Assembly: GCF_024139115.2 (NCBI RefSeq)
Contig: NC_085140.1
Coordinates: 19,181,357 to 19,245,356, forward strand
Direction of reading: 5' to 3'
DNA length: 64,000 bases
Source: Armigeres subalbatus
Lineage: Eukaryota > Arthropoda > Insecta > Diptera > Culicidae
Shown: one piece after another, positions 20,889 to 32,559 of the stretch
Position numbering within the stretch: position 1 is the stretch's first letter
Layout of the letters: each line of letters starts with the position of its first letter
Notes under the pieces: model-generated
What the model was told of the DNA's origin: nothing
What the model saw: only the letters and a program-made list of their open reading frames with translations
Database searches by the model: none
Position numbers and translations under genes: made by a program

Positions 20889-23378
20889 GTGATGGAAACG
20901 ACGATAGTTGAAGATTTACCTATTGATTGCATTGCAGGAATAGATTTCTTCAATGCATTCGACATCCACATTTCAATGGATAATGTGTTTTTATTCCAAA
21001 TTAATGTGGAAGAATCTTCCTTTTCCTCTCCTGAACTCGTTGAGCTTAGCTCCGAGCAGGATCGAGCGATAGACCGTGTCAAACAACTCTTCAAACAAGC
21101 TATGTCAGACCAGCTCGAGGTAACCTCGCTGGTCCAACACACTATAGAACTGAAAGACGAATTCAAGAGCTCAGCTCCGATTCGCGTTACACCGTTTCCA
21201 TATTCTCCTTCCATTCATAAGGCGTTGAATGAAGAGATCAACCGGTTGCTTGCTCTCGGCATCATTGAGGAGTTGAATTCCGATTGGGCTCTGAATGCGG
21301 TACCGATCAAAAAACCAAACGGGTCGATTCGGTTATGCCTCGATGCGCGTAAGCTAAACGCCCGAACAAAGCGTGACGCTTACCCGCTCGCGCATATAGG
21401 AAGAATTCTAGGACGGCTGGGGAAAACGCGTTATTTGAGCACGATAGATCTCAAAGATGCGTTCCTCCAAATTCCCAAAACTCCAGAATCCAAACAGTTG
21501 ACAGCTTTTTGTATTCAAGGGAGAGGGATGTATCAATACAATCGTCTACCGTTCGGCCTTACCAACAGCCCGGCCACTCTTTCTAGACTTATGGATAAGA
21601 TTCTCGGGGCGGGTGCACTAGAGCCTCAGATATTCGTATATCTTGACGATATAATCGTGGCCAGTGAAACCTTCGAAGAGCACATCAAGCTTCTCGAGGA
21701 AGTAGCTAGAAGGCTGAAAGAGGCTAATCTTTCGATTAATCTTCAAAAGTCGCAGTTTTGCCTATCCGAAGTTCCTTTTCTTGGATACCTTCTTTCGTGC
21801 GACGGTCTAAAGCCAGATCCGTCCAAGGTTCAGGCCGTACTGGACTTTGAAGCCCCCAAAACAATCCGGCAGATCCGCCGTTTTCTAGGGATGGTAAACT
21901 ATTACCGGAGGTTTATTGGCGACTTCAGTGCCATCACTGCTCCAATTTCGGATCTTCTGGCCGGAAAACCGAAGCTGGTGAAGCGGAATAACGAAGCCGA
22001 AGAAGCCTTCCGGACCATCAAGAAACGTTTGATCACTGCCCCAATTCTTTCAAACCCGAACTTCGAAAAGGAGTTCGCGGTACAAACAGACGCGAGTGAT
22101 CGTGCCGTAGCTGGCGTTTTGACTCAGGTGCAAGAAGGGTCTGAGAGAGTAATAAGCTTTTCCCCCCAGAAGCTGAATTCGGCTCAACAGAACTACTCTG
22201 CCACCGAGAAGGAGGCCTTAGCGGCGCTCCTGGCAATTGAAAAATTCCGCGGTTACATTGAAGGATCACACTTCACGCTGATTACTGACGCGTCAGCATT
22301 GCAATACATCCGCAACAACAAGTGGCGTCCCGCTTCGAGACTCAGCCGCTGGAGTCTAGATTTACAACATCTAGACATGACAATAGTGCATCGGAAGGGG
22401 TCCGACAATATTGTCCCGGATGCCCTTTCCCGTAGCACATGTGTTGTCAATTCTTCCGAATCACAGATCTTATTCGACGAACTTATACAAAAAGTTCAAA
22501 AAAAACCAGCGCAGTATTCGGACTTCAGATTCGAAGACGACCAACTGTAGAAGTACGTCGCCGTCGATGACGAGCCATTCGATGTAAGGTTTGAGTGGAA
22601 GTTAATTCCACCAACCTCAAATCGAAACACTATAATCCAAACGGAGCATTTGAACAGCTTTCACCTCAGGGTGGAGAAAACTTTATCCCGGTTGAAACTC
22701 CGGTACTACTGGCCACATATGGCGTCGGATACCAGGAAGTGGATCCAGAAATGCCAAACATGCAAGGAAAGCAAGCCAGCATATGTACCAGTAATACCCA
22801 CCCCCATCCCCGAAATAGTGCTAACCGATAATGCCACCACATTCCTTTCCAAGGAGTTTAAGGCCTTGTTGGATCGTTTTCAGATCAAACACTGGACAAC
22901 CGCCAGGCATCACAGCCAAAGGAATCCGGTGGAACGATTCAATCGGTCCATAAATGCAGCAATTCGAACCTACTGTAAAACGGATCAATGCTGCTGGGAT
23001 GTCAACATACCCGACATTGAACATGTTTTCAATAACACCGTCCACTCAGCAACGGGTTTTACCCCCTTTTTTATAACCCACAATCACGAGATCTCTCTAT
23101 CGGGCACGGACCACTAACGGATCCGCCGGAAAGAAGACTATTCGTCTGGGCCGTGTGTCAATAACCGTAAAAAGATCAGTGATACTATCTACGATTTAGT
23201 CAGGAAAAGTCTGCTTAAGGCATACGAGACTAGTGCCAATAGATACAATCTGCGTAAACGAGCTCGTCCTAATGAGTTCAAGCCCGGACAACTAATATAC
23301 CGTCGTAATTTTAAGGTCTCCAACGCGGGAGAATATTATAACGCGAAGCTCGCCCCCATGTATTTACCCTGTCGAGTA
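20889..23378 (+). pseudogene. Ty3/gypsy pol: RT, RNase H, deleted integrase
   Basis: The frame at 20889-22550 (553 residues) has the end of the protease, reverse transcriptase with catalytic Asp in STIDLKDAF (about residue 187) and YLDD (251-254), and RNase H with TDAS and DALSR. A TAG at 22548 interrupts the frame, which continues in phase to 23117 with the HHCC zinc finger (CQTC) and part of the integrase core (LTDN, NPVERFNR). The region holding the first catalytic Asp is missing between IPTPIPE and IVLTDN, so the integrase is inactive. A further frame change leads to the integrase C-terminal segment (FKPGQLIYRRNFKV) ending at 23378, where a TA element interrupts it. Clade within Ty3/gypsy not settled. 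Confidence 0.85.
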
Positions 23379-24199
23379 GGGTAAGACAGCATAATGCGCC
23401 CCACCTGGCCAAAACGCCCCTCTTTGATTTCTAGAAAACTATAACTAACTAAGGGCCAAAATCAGTTGGTACCTATAAATATTTGTAAAACCATTGTACT
23501 ATGTGAATGTGGAAGTATTTTTGTATTACATAATGAAAATAATAGCAAAATACAAAAAGTGACAGTTTTGATGTAACTTTTTATGTTTGTTTGCTCAACA
23601 TTCTGGAGCGACGCTAACATACTGTCCGCAAAACTTGCACTGGAACACTCAGTTGGGCAACAAAATAACTTTTCTCAGTGGTTAATATGATATAAAATTG
23701 CTTTCATCTTCAAAAACGTAACGATTTTCGAAAATATGTTTTACTGGCCAAAACGCCCCAGTGTAGGCAGGACGATATGCCCTTACCAACTGGACACAAG
23801 CGCGGCGAGCTTGCAGCAGTTGCTTCCCAATTGTATGGACATTATTGAAATGTAATTAAAATCTGATTAAATGGACTTTTGTTGGTTTTTTAATGTCGGG
23901 CACATAAGGATTTGTAACCTTTTTATTATGGGATTGATGAAATACTAATGAAGGGCTATGGAACGTCTCTGGCTAAGGTGGGGCGTATTGCCCAGGCACC
24001 TTTTGAAATCCATTTTTTCACGACTTTTCAAAAAAGCATTATTACGTGTTATCTGTAATATTTTTATATGACTACTCACGGGCAATGCATTTGCGACTTC
24101 TTGCACTACCAAATAACACAAAGTTTGTATAAATTGCGATGAAAAGTAAAAAGTTATCAAGGTTTTGCCTTAGGGGGGGCATATTATACCGTCTTACCC
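23379..24199. mobile_element. TA-flanked DNA element (GGGTAAGAC ends) inside pol
   Basis: Left end GGGTAAGACAGCATAATGCG, right end complementary to GGGTAAGACGGTATAATATG, TA at 23377-23378 and 24200-24201. The gypsy integrase tail resumes directly after it (VDKHGSSSY). 821 bp, no transposase frame. Confidence 0.75.
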
Positions 24200-24201
24200 T
24201 A

Positions 24202-24526
24202 GTTGATAAACATGGAAGTAGTTCCTATTAGAAATACTAGAATAAGAGATCGGCGAAGACGCCATCTTGTTTCCAATCGAACCGTCAGAAGCGGTTCCAT
24301 TTCGACTTGTTTACTTTTTGCATCCATAAGAAGCAAGCAAAAAGTTCAAGTGTTGCCAGTCTTATTTCCACGATTTCATGCATTTTCATACGATGCCATT
24401 CAGACAGTTTTTCACTCCGCCGGTCTCTGGGGGTTGCTAGTTCCTATGACAAGTGAGTTCATATGAGTTAGAAGACGAAGAAGGCAAGAATATAGGAGTG
24501 TGGCCAGCTGAGCATCTAAAACCGTA
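24202..24526 (+). pseudogene. Gypsy pol C-terminus, split by an insert at about 24236-24463
   Basis: The frame from 24202 reads VDKHGSSSY and is then interrupted. The rest of the C-terminus resumes near 24462 (YELEDEEGKNIGVWPAEHLK) and stops at 24524-24526. The insert starts TAGAAATACTAGAATAAGAG and shares about 165 bp with 62010-62175 inside the pogo-like element. Its borders are imprecise. Confidence 0.7.
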
Positions 24527-24796
24527 AACTCTCACATGTTAGTAATGTCTCTCATTATTTGTTGAATGTTAACTCTTATTTTATTGTTTATTAGTTGGTT
24601 CATTAAGTAGTGTAACCATTGCTTGGTTCCAATAATTGTTTGTTGGCCCTGCCACAACTCCGACATCCCTTTTCCCTCAAATACTAACCACTACGCCCTT
24701 TATAAAAAAATACACACCCACTAATACGACTATGGGACAGTGTCGGCACTCAGTGGCTTGATGAGTGTGAGAGCTCTGCCCCACTCACTATATATA
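24527..24796 (+). other. Probable beginning of the gypsy 3' LTR
   Basis: Sequence directly after the pol stop, beginning near TGTTAGTAATG, with TATATA near 24790. An LTR here is expected from position only; there is no second LTR in the window to compare. Such an LTR would continue after the 24797-25917 and 26338-28200 insertions, possibly to an AATAAA near 28912. Confidence 0.3.
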
Positions 24797-25917
24797 CACT
24801 GTGCCACCAAAGTACTCTTTAATGGGTAAAATAGTACCCATTATGAAGTTAAATAGTTCAACTCATTAAAAGAGTAAACAGCGTTTACTCATTAATGGGT
24901 AAACCGCCCGTACGTCAGTTCAGCGAGTGATTTTTACCCACTATTTGGAAAATGTTTTTCTAGAAAATGTGTAAAAATCACTCTTTATTATTTTGAAAAG
25001 TATATTCTTAAAAACTAAAATAAATTAAAACTAAGTAGTTATTAAATTATGTTTTGTTTTGAATAATATGCAGAAATATGATAGTATTTATTCGCACAAC
25101 AAGTATACACAAAATACAATACACTATAGCTCCTAAAATCTATTAAATCCGGACCAGCGGCAATTTTTGGAATCTACTGTCTGATATCATTACCCGTCTA
25201 GTGCGGGCAGCGGCCACCACCCCACTAAGTTGGAGATATCGCCGATCAACAACTGGGTCCGCTGGATTGGCTGGCCAACGTCATCGCGAAGGATTCAATT
25301 CCGATGAGTTACTTCCAAAGGAATTTGCTAACAGCATATTTCAAGGGTCATCCTACTCTGATACGGAATGAGTGCATTCTTGTTTCTAGAACTTCGGTTT
25401 CGCAGACCGCGGATTTCCATCCTTACTACCTTTTTTTGTCCGGTGGAACTCGCTTGCCAGTCCCAATCGAATATTGTCCCGGGAAGTAAACAATGCGATT
25501 CCTTTTTCGTCATCCGACTCCGGGTTTCACGGGAGGTATAAGTCTCCTGATTTCCTTGACGATTCTTCGTAAAACTTAACAGTTACAGTACGTGAAGTTT
25601 TACCAACGTGAAGAATAAATTGATGAACCGTTAGCTGAAATAATCCGTCGTTTTTATTTCGTTTAATCACGCAAACAAATTAAATTGATCAAAAATAAAT
25701 AATACTTACATTTAATTCATTCGAATTGGTTTTTGTTTCTCTTCGTTCTTGTTCAAGTAGATTTTCACCCACTAATGGGTATAATATCTCAACTTCGAAA
25801 TGGGGAAAAAGAACACATTATCGAAAATTTCAAAATACTCATTATTATGACAGCTCAATATATCATCAAATAATGGGTCTTTTTAACTCTTTAATGAGTA
25901 TTGTCAGGTTTACAGTG
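24797..25917. mobile_element. TA-flanked element with CACTGT ends and ACTC(A/T)TTAATGGGTA repeats
   Basis: Ends CACTGT and ACAGTG with TA on both sides. ACTCTTTAATGGGTAAA-like motifs occur several times near the left end (24810-24905) and inverted near the right end (25775-25900). A GC-richer patch at 25150-25500 has a 61-codon frame with no recognised domain. No transposase seen. Confidence 0.6.
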
Positions 25918-26337
25918 TACACATAGCTTGGGAGATCATTTTTGAGCATTGTAAACGACACTCTTAAGGCGTAACATAACTCGCCAGGAGTTTGATTGTG
26001 TTACTCACTCATAGGTGGAGTCACCTGACTAAAATGGCGTAAGCACCAATGTCGCGAGCATAGCTGTCAAAAATCGGTCATGATTAAATCATAAACGATT
26101 TTTGATGCTTTGGCTCCATCGAGAATCTTGAAAATCCTTTAAAAGGCTTGATCCTGAAAGGAAAAAGTCTCTTCTTGCCTGGAAATTCAAAGTGAACAGT
26201 AGTGCGCGTTTATTATCGAGTATTTTGTAAAAGGTTGTAATTAGTGTCTTTAGAGTGGAAGTGTTTAATAATCAATGTAATTGTTTCTTTGTTTTAGTTA
26301 ATTAAAAGACCCATTGTTTAAAGGGTTAGTTGAAAAG
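25918..26337. other. Unrecognised sequence between two elements
   Basis: This continues directly from the sequence left of the TA element and, after the foldback element, resumes at 28210, so it was contiguous before the insertions. A leader or LTR of the gypsy element is possible. No frame of note. Confidence 0.3.
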
Positions 26338-28200
26338 GGGTCTGGGTCATTTGGCATAAAGTCATTTGGCATAACGCCATTTGGCATAAGGTCATTTGGC
26401 ATAAAGGCCATTTGGCATAATGGTCATTTGGCATAACGGACATTTGGCATAATTTTGAACTGTAAGAAAAGAGTGGGTCATTTGGCATAACGGACATTTG
26501 GCATAATTTCGAGCTGGGAAATTTCGAAAGGGATATTTCATGTAATGTTTAGCGTAGATAAAGTAGGTCGAGGCTGTTTTTTGATAAATTTAGATTGATA
26601 GTAGACATTTTCCGGGAGAACGAAATAACAAAACGGCAGAATTACTTCCGAGAGAGGGATCACATCCATCAATGACTTATTCCGGCCACATGCCTACTTT
26701 TAAAGTAGGGATCGCTTCAATCCGAGCATGCGCCGTAAGACCGGATCAAATCCACCATTGCCTTAATGCGGGTAAGCGCCTAACTTTAAAAACTCAAGTA
26801 ACACACTTGTCGTAGACGAGTTACTAAAACCAATCAAGTCACATATGCAATAAGCAACCATATCAATCTGAATTGTGCTTTTCGGGGAAGAAATCAAATC
26901 CTCCATTGATTTATTCCCGACAAGCGCCTACTTATAAAGAAGGAGTCACATCTACCATTGCCATAATCCGGCCAGGGCCTACTTTTAAAGAAGGGATCAC
27001 ATCCACCATTGCATTGCCATAATTCAGGCCACACACCTAATTTTAAAAAAGGGATTACATCCACCATTGCTTCAATTCGGACAAGCGCCTATTTTGAAGA
27101 ACAAATCAAATCCTCCATTGCCATAATCCGTGCAAGCGCCTATTTCTAAAGAAGGGATCACATCCACCATTGCCTCAATCCGGGCAAGCACCTTCTTTTA
27201 AAGAAGGAATCACATCTACCATTGTCGTAATCCGGGCAAGCGCCTACTTTTAAAGAAGGGATCACATCCTCCATTGCCATAGTCCATGCAAGCGCCTACT
27301 TTTAAAGAAGGGATCGCATCCACCATGGCCTTAATCCGGGTATGCGCCTACTTTTAAAGAAGGGATCACTTCCACCATTGCCTCAATCCGAGCAAACGTC
27401 TTCTTTTAAAGAAGGCATCACATCCACCATTGTCATAATCCGGACAAGCACCTACTTTCAAAGAAGGGATCACATCAACTATTGCCATAATCTATGCAAG
27501 CGCCTACCTTTTAAGAAGGGATCGCATCCACCATGACCTTAATCCGGGCAAGCGCTTACTTTTAAAGAAGAGATCATATCCACCATTATAATAATCCGGC
27601 CAAACACCTAATTTTAAAGAAGGGATCACATCATCCATTGCCATAATCCATGAAAGCGCCTACCTTTAAAGAAGGGATCGGATCCACCATGACCTTAATC
27701 TGGGCAAGCGCCTTGTTTTAAAGAAGAGATCATATTCTCCATTGCCATAATCCGGGCAAGCACCTACTTTTAAAGAAGGGATCACATCCTTCATTGCCAT
27801 AATCCGGCAACACGCCTTCTTTTAAAGAGGGGATTATATCCACCACTGCTCTAATCCGGGCATGCGCCTACTTTTGCATTGCATTGCAAATGCATTCTTC
27901 CCACGAGAGGACAATGCTTTTTTTAAATATTGTTATATTTACTATTGTTATATTGACGGGTGTTATATTTACTATTCCGGGGTGTTTCCCGCACCACTTA
28001 ATAGTCACCATTTAGCGAACGCAAAGAAAAATTATGAGAAATATCCGTTATGCCAAAAGACCCTCACTTTTGACGTTGGTTACAATTATGCCAAATGTCC
28101 GTTATGCCAAATGACCGTTATGCCAAATGGGCTTTATGCCAAATGACCTTATGCCAAATGGCGTTATGCCAAATGACTTTATGCCAAATGGCCCGCTCCC
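26338..28200. mobile_element. Foldback element with 9-bp target duplication
   Basis: GTTGAAAAG is duplicated exactly at 26329-26337 and 28201-28209. Both ends begin GGG and then carry tandem CATTTGGCATAA units (about eight on the left at 26347-26515, about eight inverted on the right at 28035-28190). The interior is a 52-bp minisatellite. A 9-bp duplication fits Mutator-like or foldback (FB) type transposition. No transposase frame is present. Confidence 0.8.
26690..27870. repeat. 52-bp minisatellite inside the foldback element
   Basis: About 20 imperfect head-to-tail units containing CACATCCACCATTGCC, ATAATCCGGGCAAGCGCC and TACTTTTAAAGAAGG. The period is 52 bp in the best-preserved stretch. 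The repeats are direct, with no spacers, so this is not CRISPR-like. Confidence 0.8.
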
Positions 28201-28209
28201 GTTGAAAAG

Positions 28210-29664
28210 CATGCAGTGTTAGGCGTTAAAAGAAGTGTTAATTGGTTAGTAGAGTTAGTGTAAATACATGTTAATAACTAAGCCTATTGTTAAAACCAAA
28301 CCATGCGACATAAAACCAAATTAAAATCTATTGTTCAGGCAAGTTAAAAACCAATTAAAGCCAGACCACGTGAAGGCAGAAAATTCCAATCACCACCATC
28401 GGTGAATTAGAAAAGAAGTGAAGAAAAAGGTAATTTCCACTAGTAATAACTCTATGAGGCTGAAAGTGTAATTAGGACGTCACAGGGGACTAATTTGGTG
28501 GGCAGGTCCACGAAGCGGACCTTTTTCTGTTTCTTTATTGGCAGTTTCTGGCGAAGTGGACAACAGCGGAAGATTCGGGGGAGTGGAAGCAAGAGCGCAT
28601 CCAGGCCGGGACTCGGATAGTCGCCATTGGAGTTCCCGAGTGTTAGTCATCGGCGTCATACAGTCGCCATTGGTCGGAAATCGAATCCGACGCCATCTTT
28701 CCAGCCACTCCGAAGTCAAAGCCACCGTTTCCGCATTCGTCCGTTGCAGCAATACCGCCATATTTTCCGTTACCAGCTGCCAACCCGCCGGAAACCGTCT
28801 TCTTTATTCCCATCGTCGGGATTACGAGGCATCAAGCTCACCCGTCATAGCCAGGCCTGCCGCCGAATCGGATCGCGATCCAACAGTTACCAGCCTGATT
28901 GACGTCATGTCCTCAATAAATTGTAATTTAAGTAGAAAAGCCTCGAGCAGCTAATTTCAAAGAGCATTGCCCTGGTTTATTTAGCATTTCCACGACTTTT
29001 CGAGTTATTCGCTTTTTAGTAGGTTCAAAAGGAACCAATAGTTTCCGCTTTGAGTTCCCAAATCAGAAGTTGAATTTAAAGTTTCTTTCGGTGTAAGACA
29101 GCGGTGCAATATAGTTCATTCGTCACGTGTGAAGCCAGTGGGTAGGTAATTTCAATCTCGGTTGTTCCTGTGAATTGAGAACCCTTGCGTACGTGAGTTA
29201 TAGCGAGCGCAAGCCAATAAGCGACCCTCAGACTAATAACCCTTTGCCAGCCGGCAAGTAATAGTAGAGAATCTTAAAACTCACTAACTCACCAATCCAC
29301 TGGTGAATTTCCTCTCTCAAGAGCGCTGAGAGAAGTTAATTGCATGTTGTGGATAAGTAGTTTCTACCATGTGTCGTCCATTGTCCCTCTCGGAAGGAGT
29401 AGGGTGAATAGGAATAGCATAGGAGAAACGATCATAAATTATGAACCCGATAGTGCCTCTCATTCATAAAATCTCGCGAGTATTATACAATGACATCACG
29501 ATCATTCATGATCAAAGTTTAATGGCCGGCCGAAGAATAGTCATTCGATCTCATTAGAATTCAGGTGTGTCTTTTTCTAGGGAAGATATATAAACTAGGG
29601 AATTCTATTGATTAAAGCGTAGTGACTTGTGTGATGTAGATATTGCACTCCATAATGTAAGTAG
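28210..29664 (+). other. Moderately GC-rich unique sequence, possible LTR/leader of the gypsy element
   Basis: The 138-codon frame at 28538-28954 and its antisense 93-codon frame have no recognised domain. CCTCAATAAATTG near 28910 could be a poly(A) signal of a long LTR that starts at 24.5 kb. Beyond 29000 I see nothing recognisable. Non-coding retroelement sequence is the likeliest reading. Confidence 0.3.
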
Positions 29665-29975
29665 CAAGGGGGGGTCCCGTAGCGTAGTTGGCTACACGTT
29701 CGCCTCACAAGCGAATGGTCATGAGTTCGATTCCCAGCCCCTCCACGAAACCCTCGGCAGCCGCCGGATGCGCAGCCTACACGGTGGCGTATTGGGGAGC
29801 GCCCATACCGTTGCGACTGCCTGATGACGACTGACAAATTGTTCTTCTCGGAGGCATTCCTCCAACGTACCCGGATAAATGGCAACCGAACAATGCGCAA
29901 CGATCATTGGATTCACGACACGGACAAATGGACACAATGGACTCACGGTGAAACGGACCAGCAACGACAACAACA
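29665..29975 (+). mobile_element. tRNA-Val(CAC)-like SINE or tRNA pseudogene with body
   Basis: The head has an A-box-like TAGCGTAGTTGGCTA, a 5-bp anticodon stem (TTCGC/GCGAA) enclosing CTCACAA with anticodon CAC, a B-box GAGTTCGATTCCC and ending CCCCTCCA. The T-stem does not pair well, so it is not a functional tRNA. The sequence continues about 230 bp into a GC-rich body ending in a CAACAACAA tail, the layout of a tRNA-derived SINE. Confidence 0.5.
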
Positions 29976-29999
29976 ATGAATAATGGAAAAATCTAAAAA

Positions 30000-30430
30000 T
30001 AGATTCTGTGTGGATTCTGGCAGCAGAATACCACAGTAGATCTCGGCACAGTAGCGGTTAAGTAACACAGAGTGCCTACCAAATAAAGAAAGGAATAAAA
30101 AAAATGTAAGTAGCATGAACCCGATAGAAAGTAAATATGTGTCCATTTAAAGGATGATCCCCTCCGATTGTTATTGGTATTACCAAGGTGGTAGAATTGA
30201 GTTTGTGGACTCACTGGAGTTGTTTAGTTTTTCTTGTTATTTATTTCCCAAAATTATCGTTATTTTTGTTTACTTTGTTTGTTGGTTATATTTATACAAA
30301 AAAAATATTGCGTACATTTTTTTATTGAGCCCTGGGGAAATGTTACATTTTCAATGTTCCATAAATATTAGAAAATTAAAGCGTAAAGATATAGGACCTA
30401 GAATTTTTCTTACATAATCTTGCCTCACAC
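30000..30430. other. AT-rich spacer
   Basis: No recognised feature. The frame at 30154-30417 is hydrophobic by composition only. Confidence 0.3.
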
Positions 30431-31062
30431 ACGCCGTCGGGAAAAAAACGTTGGTAACCCAGCCTCCCGAGGTACTAAACCTGAGTTGTGAAGAAAAGAT
30501 GTAAAAAAAGGGAGAATGAAAAAGTTTAGTACCGAGCTTCCGCATTACACTACGGGACTGCAGAGAAGTTCTCTTGGTGCTTGGTGCTCGTTGAAGATAG
30601 ACGTACCGCGTCGATTGTCGGTAACCGTGAAGCCCAGAGTTGAAGTGTTCCGCGTGTGAACAAGTGAAAGCCTGTTGGAAACTTCACTACGTTGACCGGA
30701 GTGATTGGTCGATAACCTAGAGAGACCGTCCGAACCCCAAGTGCGGTAGTTAATCGTCTCGAAGTGACAGTGCCATAGAATTGAGTCACTAACTGTGGAA
30801 TTCGTGATTAGCGATAGCCAAGTGCATCGAAACCGCCGCTGTGACAGTGTCGGCAAGTGTGGCCAAAGCCGAACTTACTAAAACGTTTCCCAAATCGAGA
30901 TTCCCCGACCTTCCGCGAGTGCAGTGTGCGCAAATCCCTCCCTAAAAAGCTGAACCATTGCATCGGTATTGGCCAGGGTGAACCCGGCGTCTTCCATCCG
31001 GCGGCTAGAGGCCGCCATATCAGTAGAATCTGTAGGCAAGCAACCCCTGGGATGAGATTAAG
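30430..31062 (+). other. Candidate 5' untranslated exon with splice donor
   Basis: A GC-rich island of about 630 bp in AT-rich DNA ending in AAG followed by GTAAGT at 31063-31068. It contains a 70-codon frame (30857-31066) and overlapping antisense frames with no domain. The GTGAACAAGTGAAAG-type composition resembles mosquito leader exons. Promoter and downstream exons were not identified, and direction rests on the donor alone. Confidence 0.3.
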
Positions 31063-31069
31063 GTAAGTC

Positions 31070-31667
31070 TGCATGCTTAGTCCTAGCCTTGGCAAACCCC
31101 TAACTTATAAACTGTTGCAAGAATACTAGACAGCTACCCTATAAAGATGGTGTTCGTTTCGGAGGCTAAAAATGGTGGGGAGTGCAGCAAGTTAAGTGAG
31201 CGAACCAAGTACAAGATTTGGCGAGCGTGCGTCGCAATCGAGGGTGGAGAGATGTGATATTGTGGCGCCAAATTGTTGATGAATAAAACACTTGCTCTTG
31301 CACGAGGAATAGTTTGGTTTCCGACGAGGTCGATCAAGTGATCCGTGAAACCAACATCCTTAGACTGAAAAAGTTTGGCCTAGTGTGCGCTATAATATAA
31401 TCGCAACAATTTGCACAGCATCTGAAAGTGTGGACATTCCAGCATTTAAATAAGCTGTACCTGCGACTAACCTGCGACGTACCAAGCTATCTAACTTTAT
31501 ACTGGCCCTGCGATAGCCCTATATAGCCGAAAAGGTGAAATAAAGTTAACTAAGTTCATATGCGCACGACATTATCGCAGATATCCTCTTGGGCAGTTAG
31601 AATATTTAAAATTGGGTTCCAATTGTTCTACTTGACTTCGAATGGTACAATGATATAATTCAGACGT
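31070..31667. other. Unrecognised spacer up to the duplication border
   Basis: I see no gene, repeat partner or element here. Confidence 0.3.
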
Positions 31668-31689
31668 TCTATCGCCAATCGAGGGTTTT

Positions 31690-32156
31690 TCAGAGTAGTG
31701 TAGAATATTTTATTAATTAAAGGGGTCAAATAAACTACATATTTCATACAGATATGGCTATGGCTTTGTTGTTGTTATCCTCTTTTGTGTGTTCAGCTTC
31801 TCGTACTGTGCGCGAGTTTTTGGGATGGATGTAATCACGAATAACGCCTGAAAATGATGGTAAATAACGAAATGAGTAATCATCTAAGTCTTGTAGTATC
31901 TATGACGTTGAAAAGTGACTTACTTGTGAGTACAGTGTCTCATATCCAGCTGCTTTGCGCTTCTGTTCTTGACTTGAGTCACCTGACCACAGCTGCAGGA
32001 CTTGAATCGGTAGTCTTTCTTTTATGTATATCTATAGTGAACAACTGTATTTGGGAAGTTGCTCGTATTTCCATAGGATGAAACCGAATTGTTTCCATTA
32101 AGAGTGCTGGTTTGTTGTTGCATCACATATTGGGGAGCTGAAGTCTGATATTGATA
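31690..32156 (-). pseudogene. Small-gene paralogue B: middle and terminal exons
   Basis: Exon 32156-31924 lies between a TTTGCAG acceptor and a GTAAGT donor. It starts YQYQTSAPQYVMQQQTS and is interrupted by an in-frame TAA near 32028, after which the family sequence resumes (KKDYRFKSCSCGQVTQV). The terminal exon begins at 31847 after TTTTCAG, and AATAAA lies at 31714-31709. The premature stop makes this a probable pseudogene. Confidence 0.55.
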
Positions 32157-32416
32157 CTGCAAATAAAATATCGATAAGAGTTGAATGAATGATAAGAGTC
32201 GAATCCGGTACTCAAGTAATTTCATGGTCGCGAGAAAATCAAACTTCAAACTCGAAGGATAAGGGGATTTTCTTGCGTGTTGAAGTGAGGGCTGCGCTCT
32301 CTGACTTTTGTCTACCGACGGAGTAAAATGGCATTGCCGTCGTAGTTGTCCCACTTTTAACGAAAATTGAGTAACATTTTCTTGGGGAGAAGAGACGGCA
32401 ATACATTATTATCCAT

Positions 32417-32548
32417 AGTGCTGTCCAATGAGCAGCTCGAAGTAGCTCGAAGTTGTTCCCGTCCTGCCCGTTCTTTTTTGTCAACAAATCGGCATGAGCA
32501 GGACAGGGAGAAACTTCGAGCTACTTCAAGCTCTCATTGGACAGCACT
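32417..32548. mobile_element. 132-bp MITE with CAT target duplication and empty sites
   Basis: Ends AGTGCTGTCCAATGAG and its inverted partner, CAT at 32414-32416 and 32549-32551. The tandem paralogue near 33430 and arm C near 56715 carry the uninterrupted target (ATCCATTCTATC), so insertion followed both duplications. Confidence 0.8.
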
Positions 32549-32559
32549 CATTCTATCGT

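Noticed and set aside
20867..21214. A 115-codon minus-strand frame
   Set aside because: It overlaps the gypsy pol frame in antisense and has no features of its own.
26690..27870. Regular direct repeats that could suggest a CRISPR array
   Set aside because: Units are contiguous with no unique spacers, diverge gradually, and lie inside a foldback transposon in a eukaryotic genome.
28538..28954. A 138-codon frame with a 93-codon antisense frame
   Set aside because: No recognisable domain. GC-rich sequence lengthens frames by chance, and the context suggests LTR or leader sequence.
29678..29746. A functional tRNA-Val(CAC) gene
   Set aside because: The anticodon stem is good but the T-stem does not pair, and a SINE-like body follows directly.
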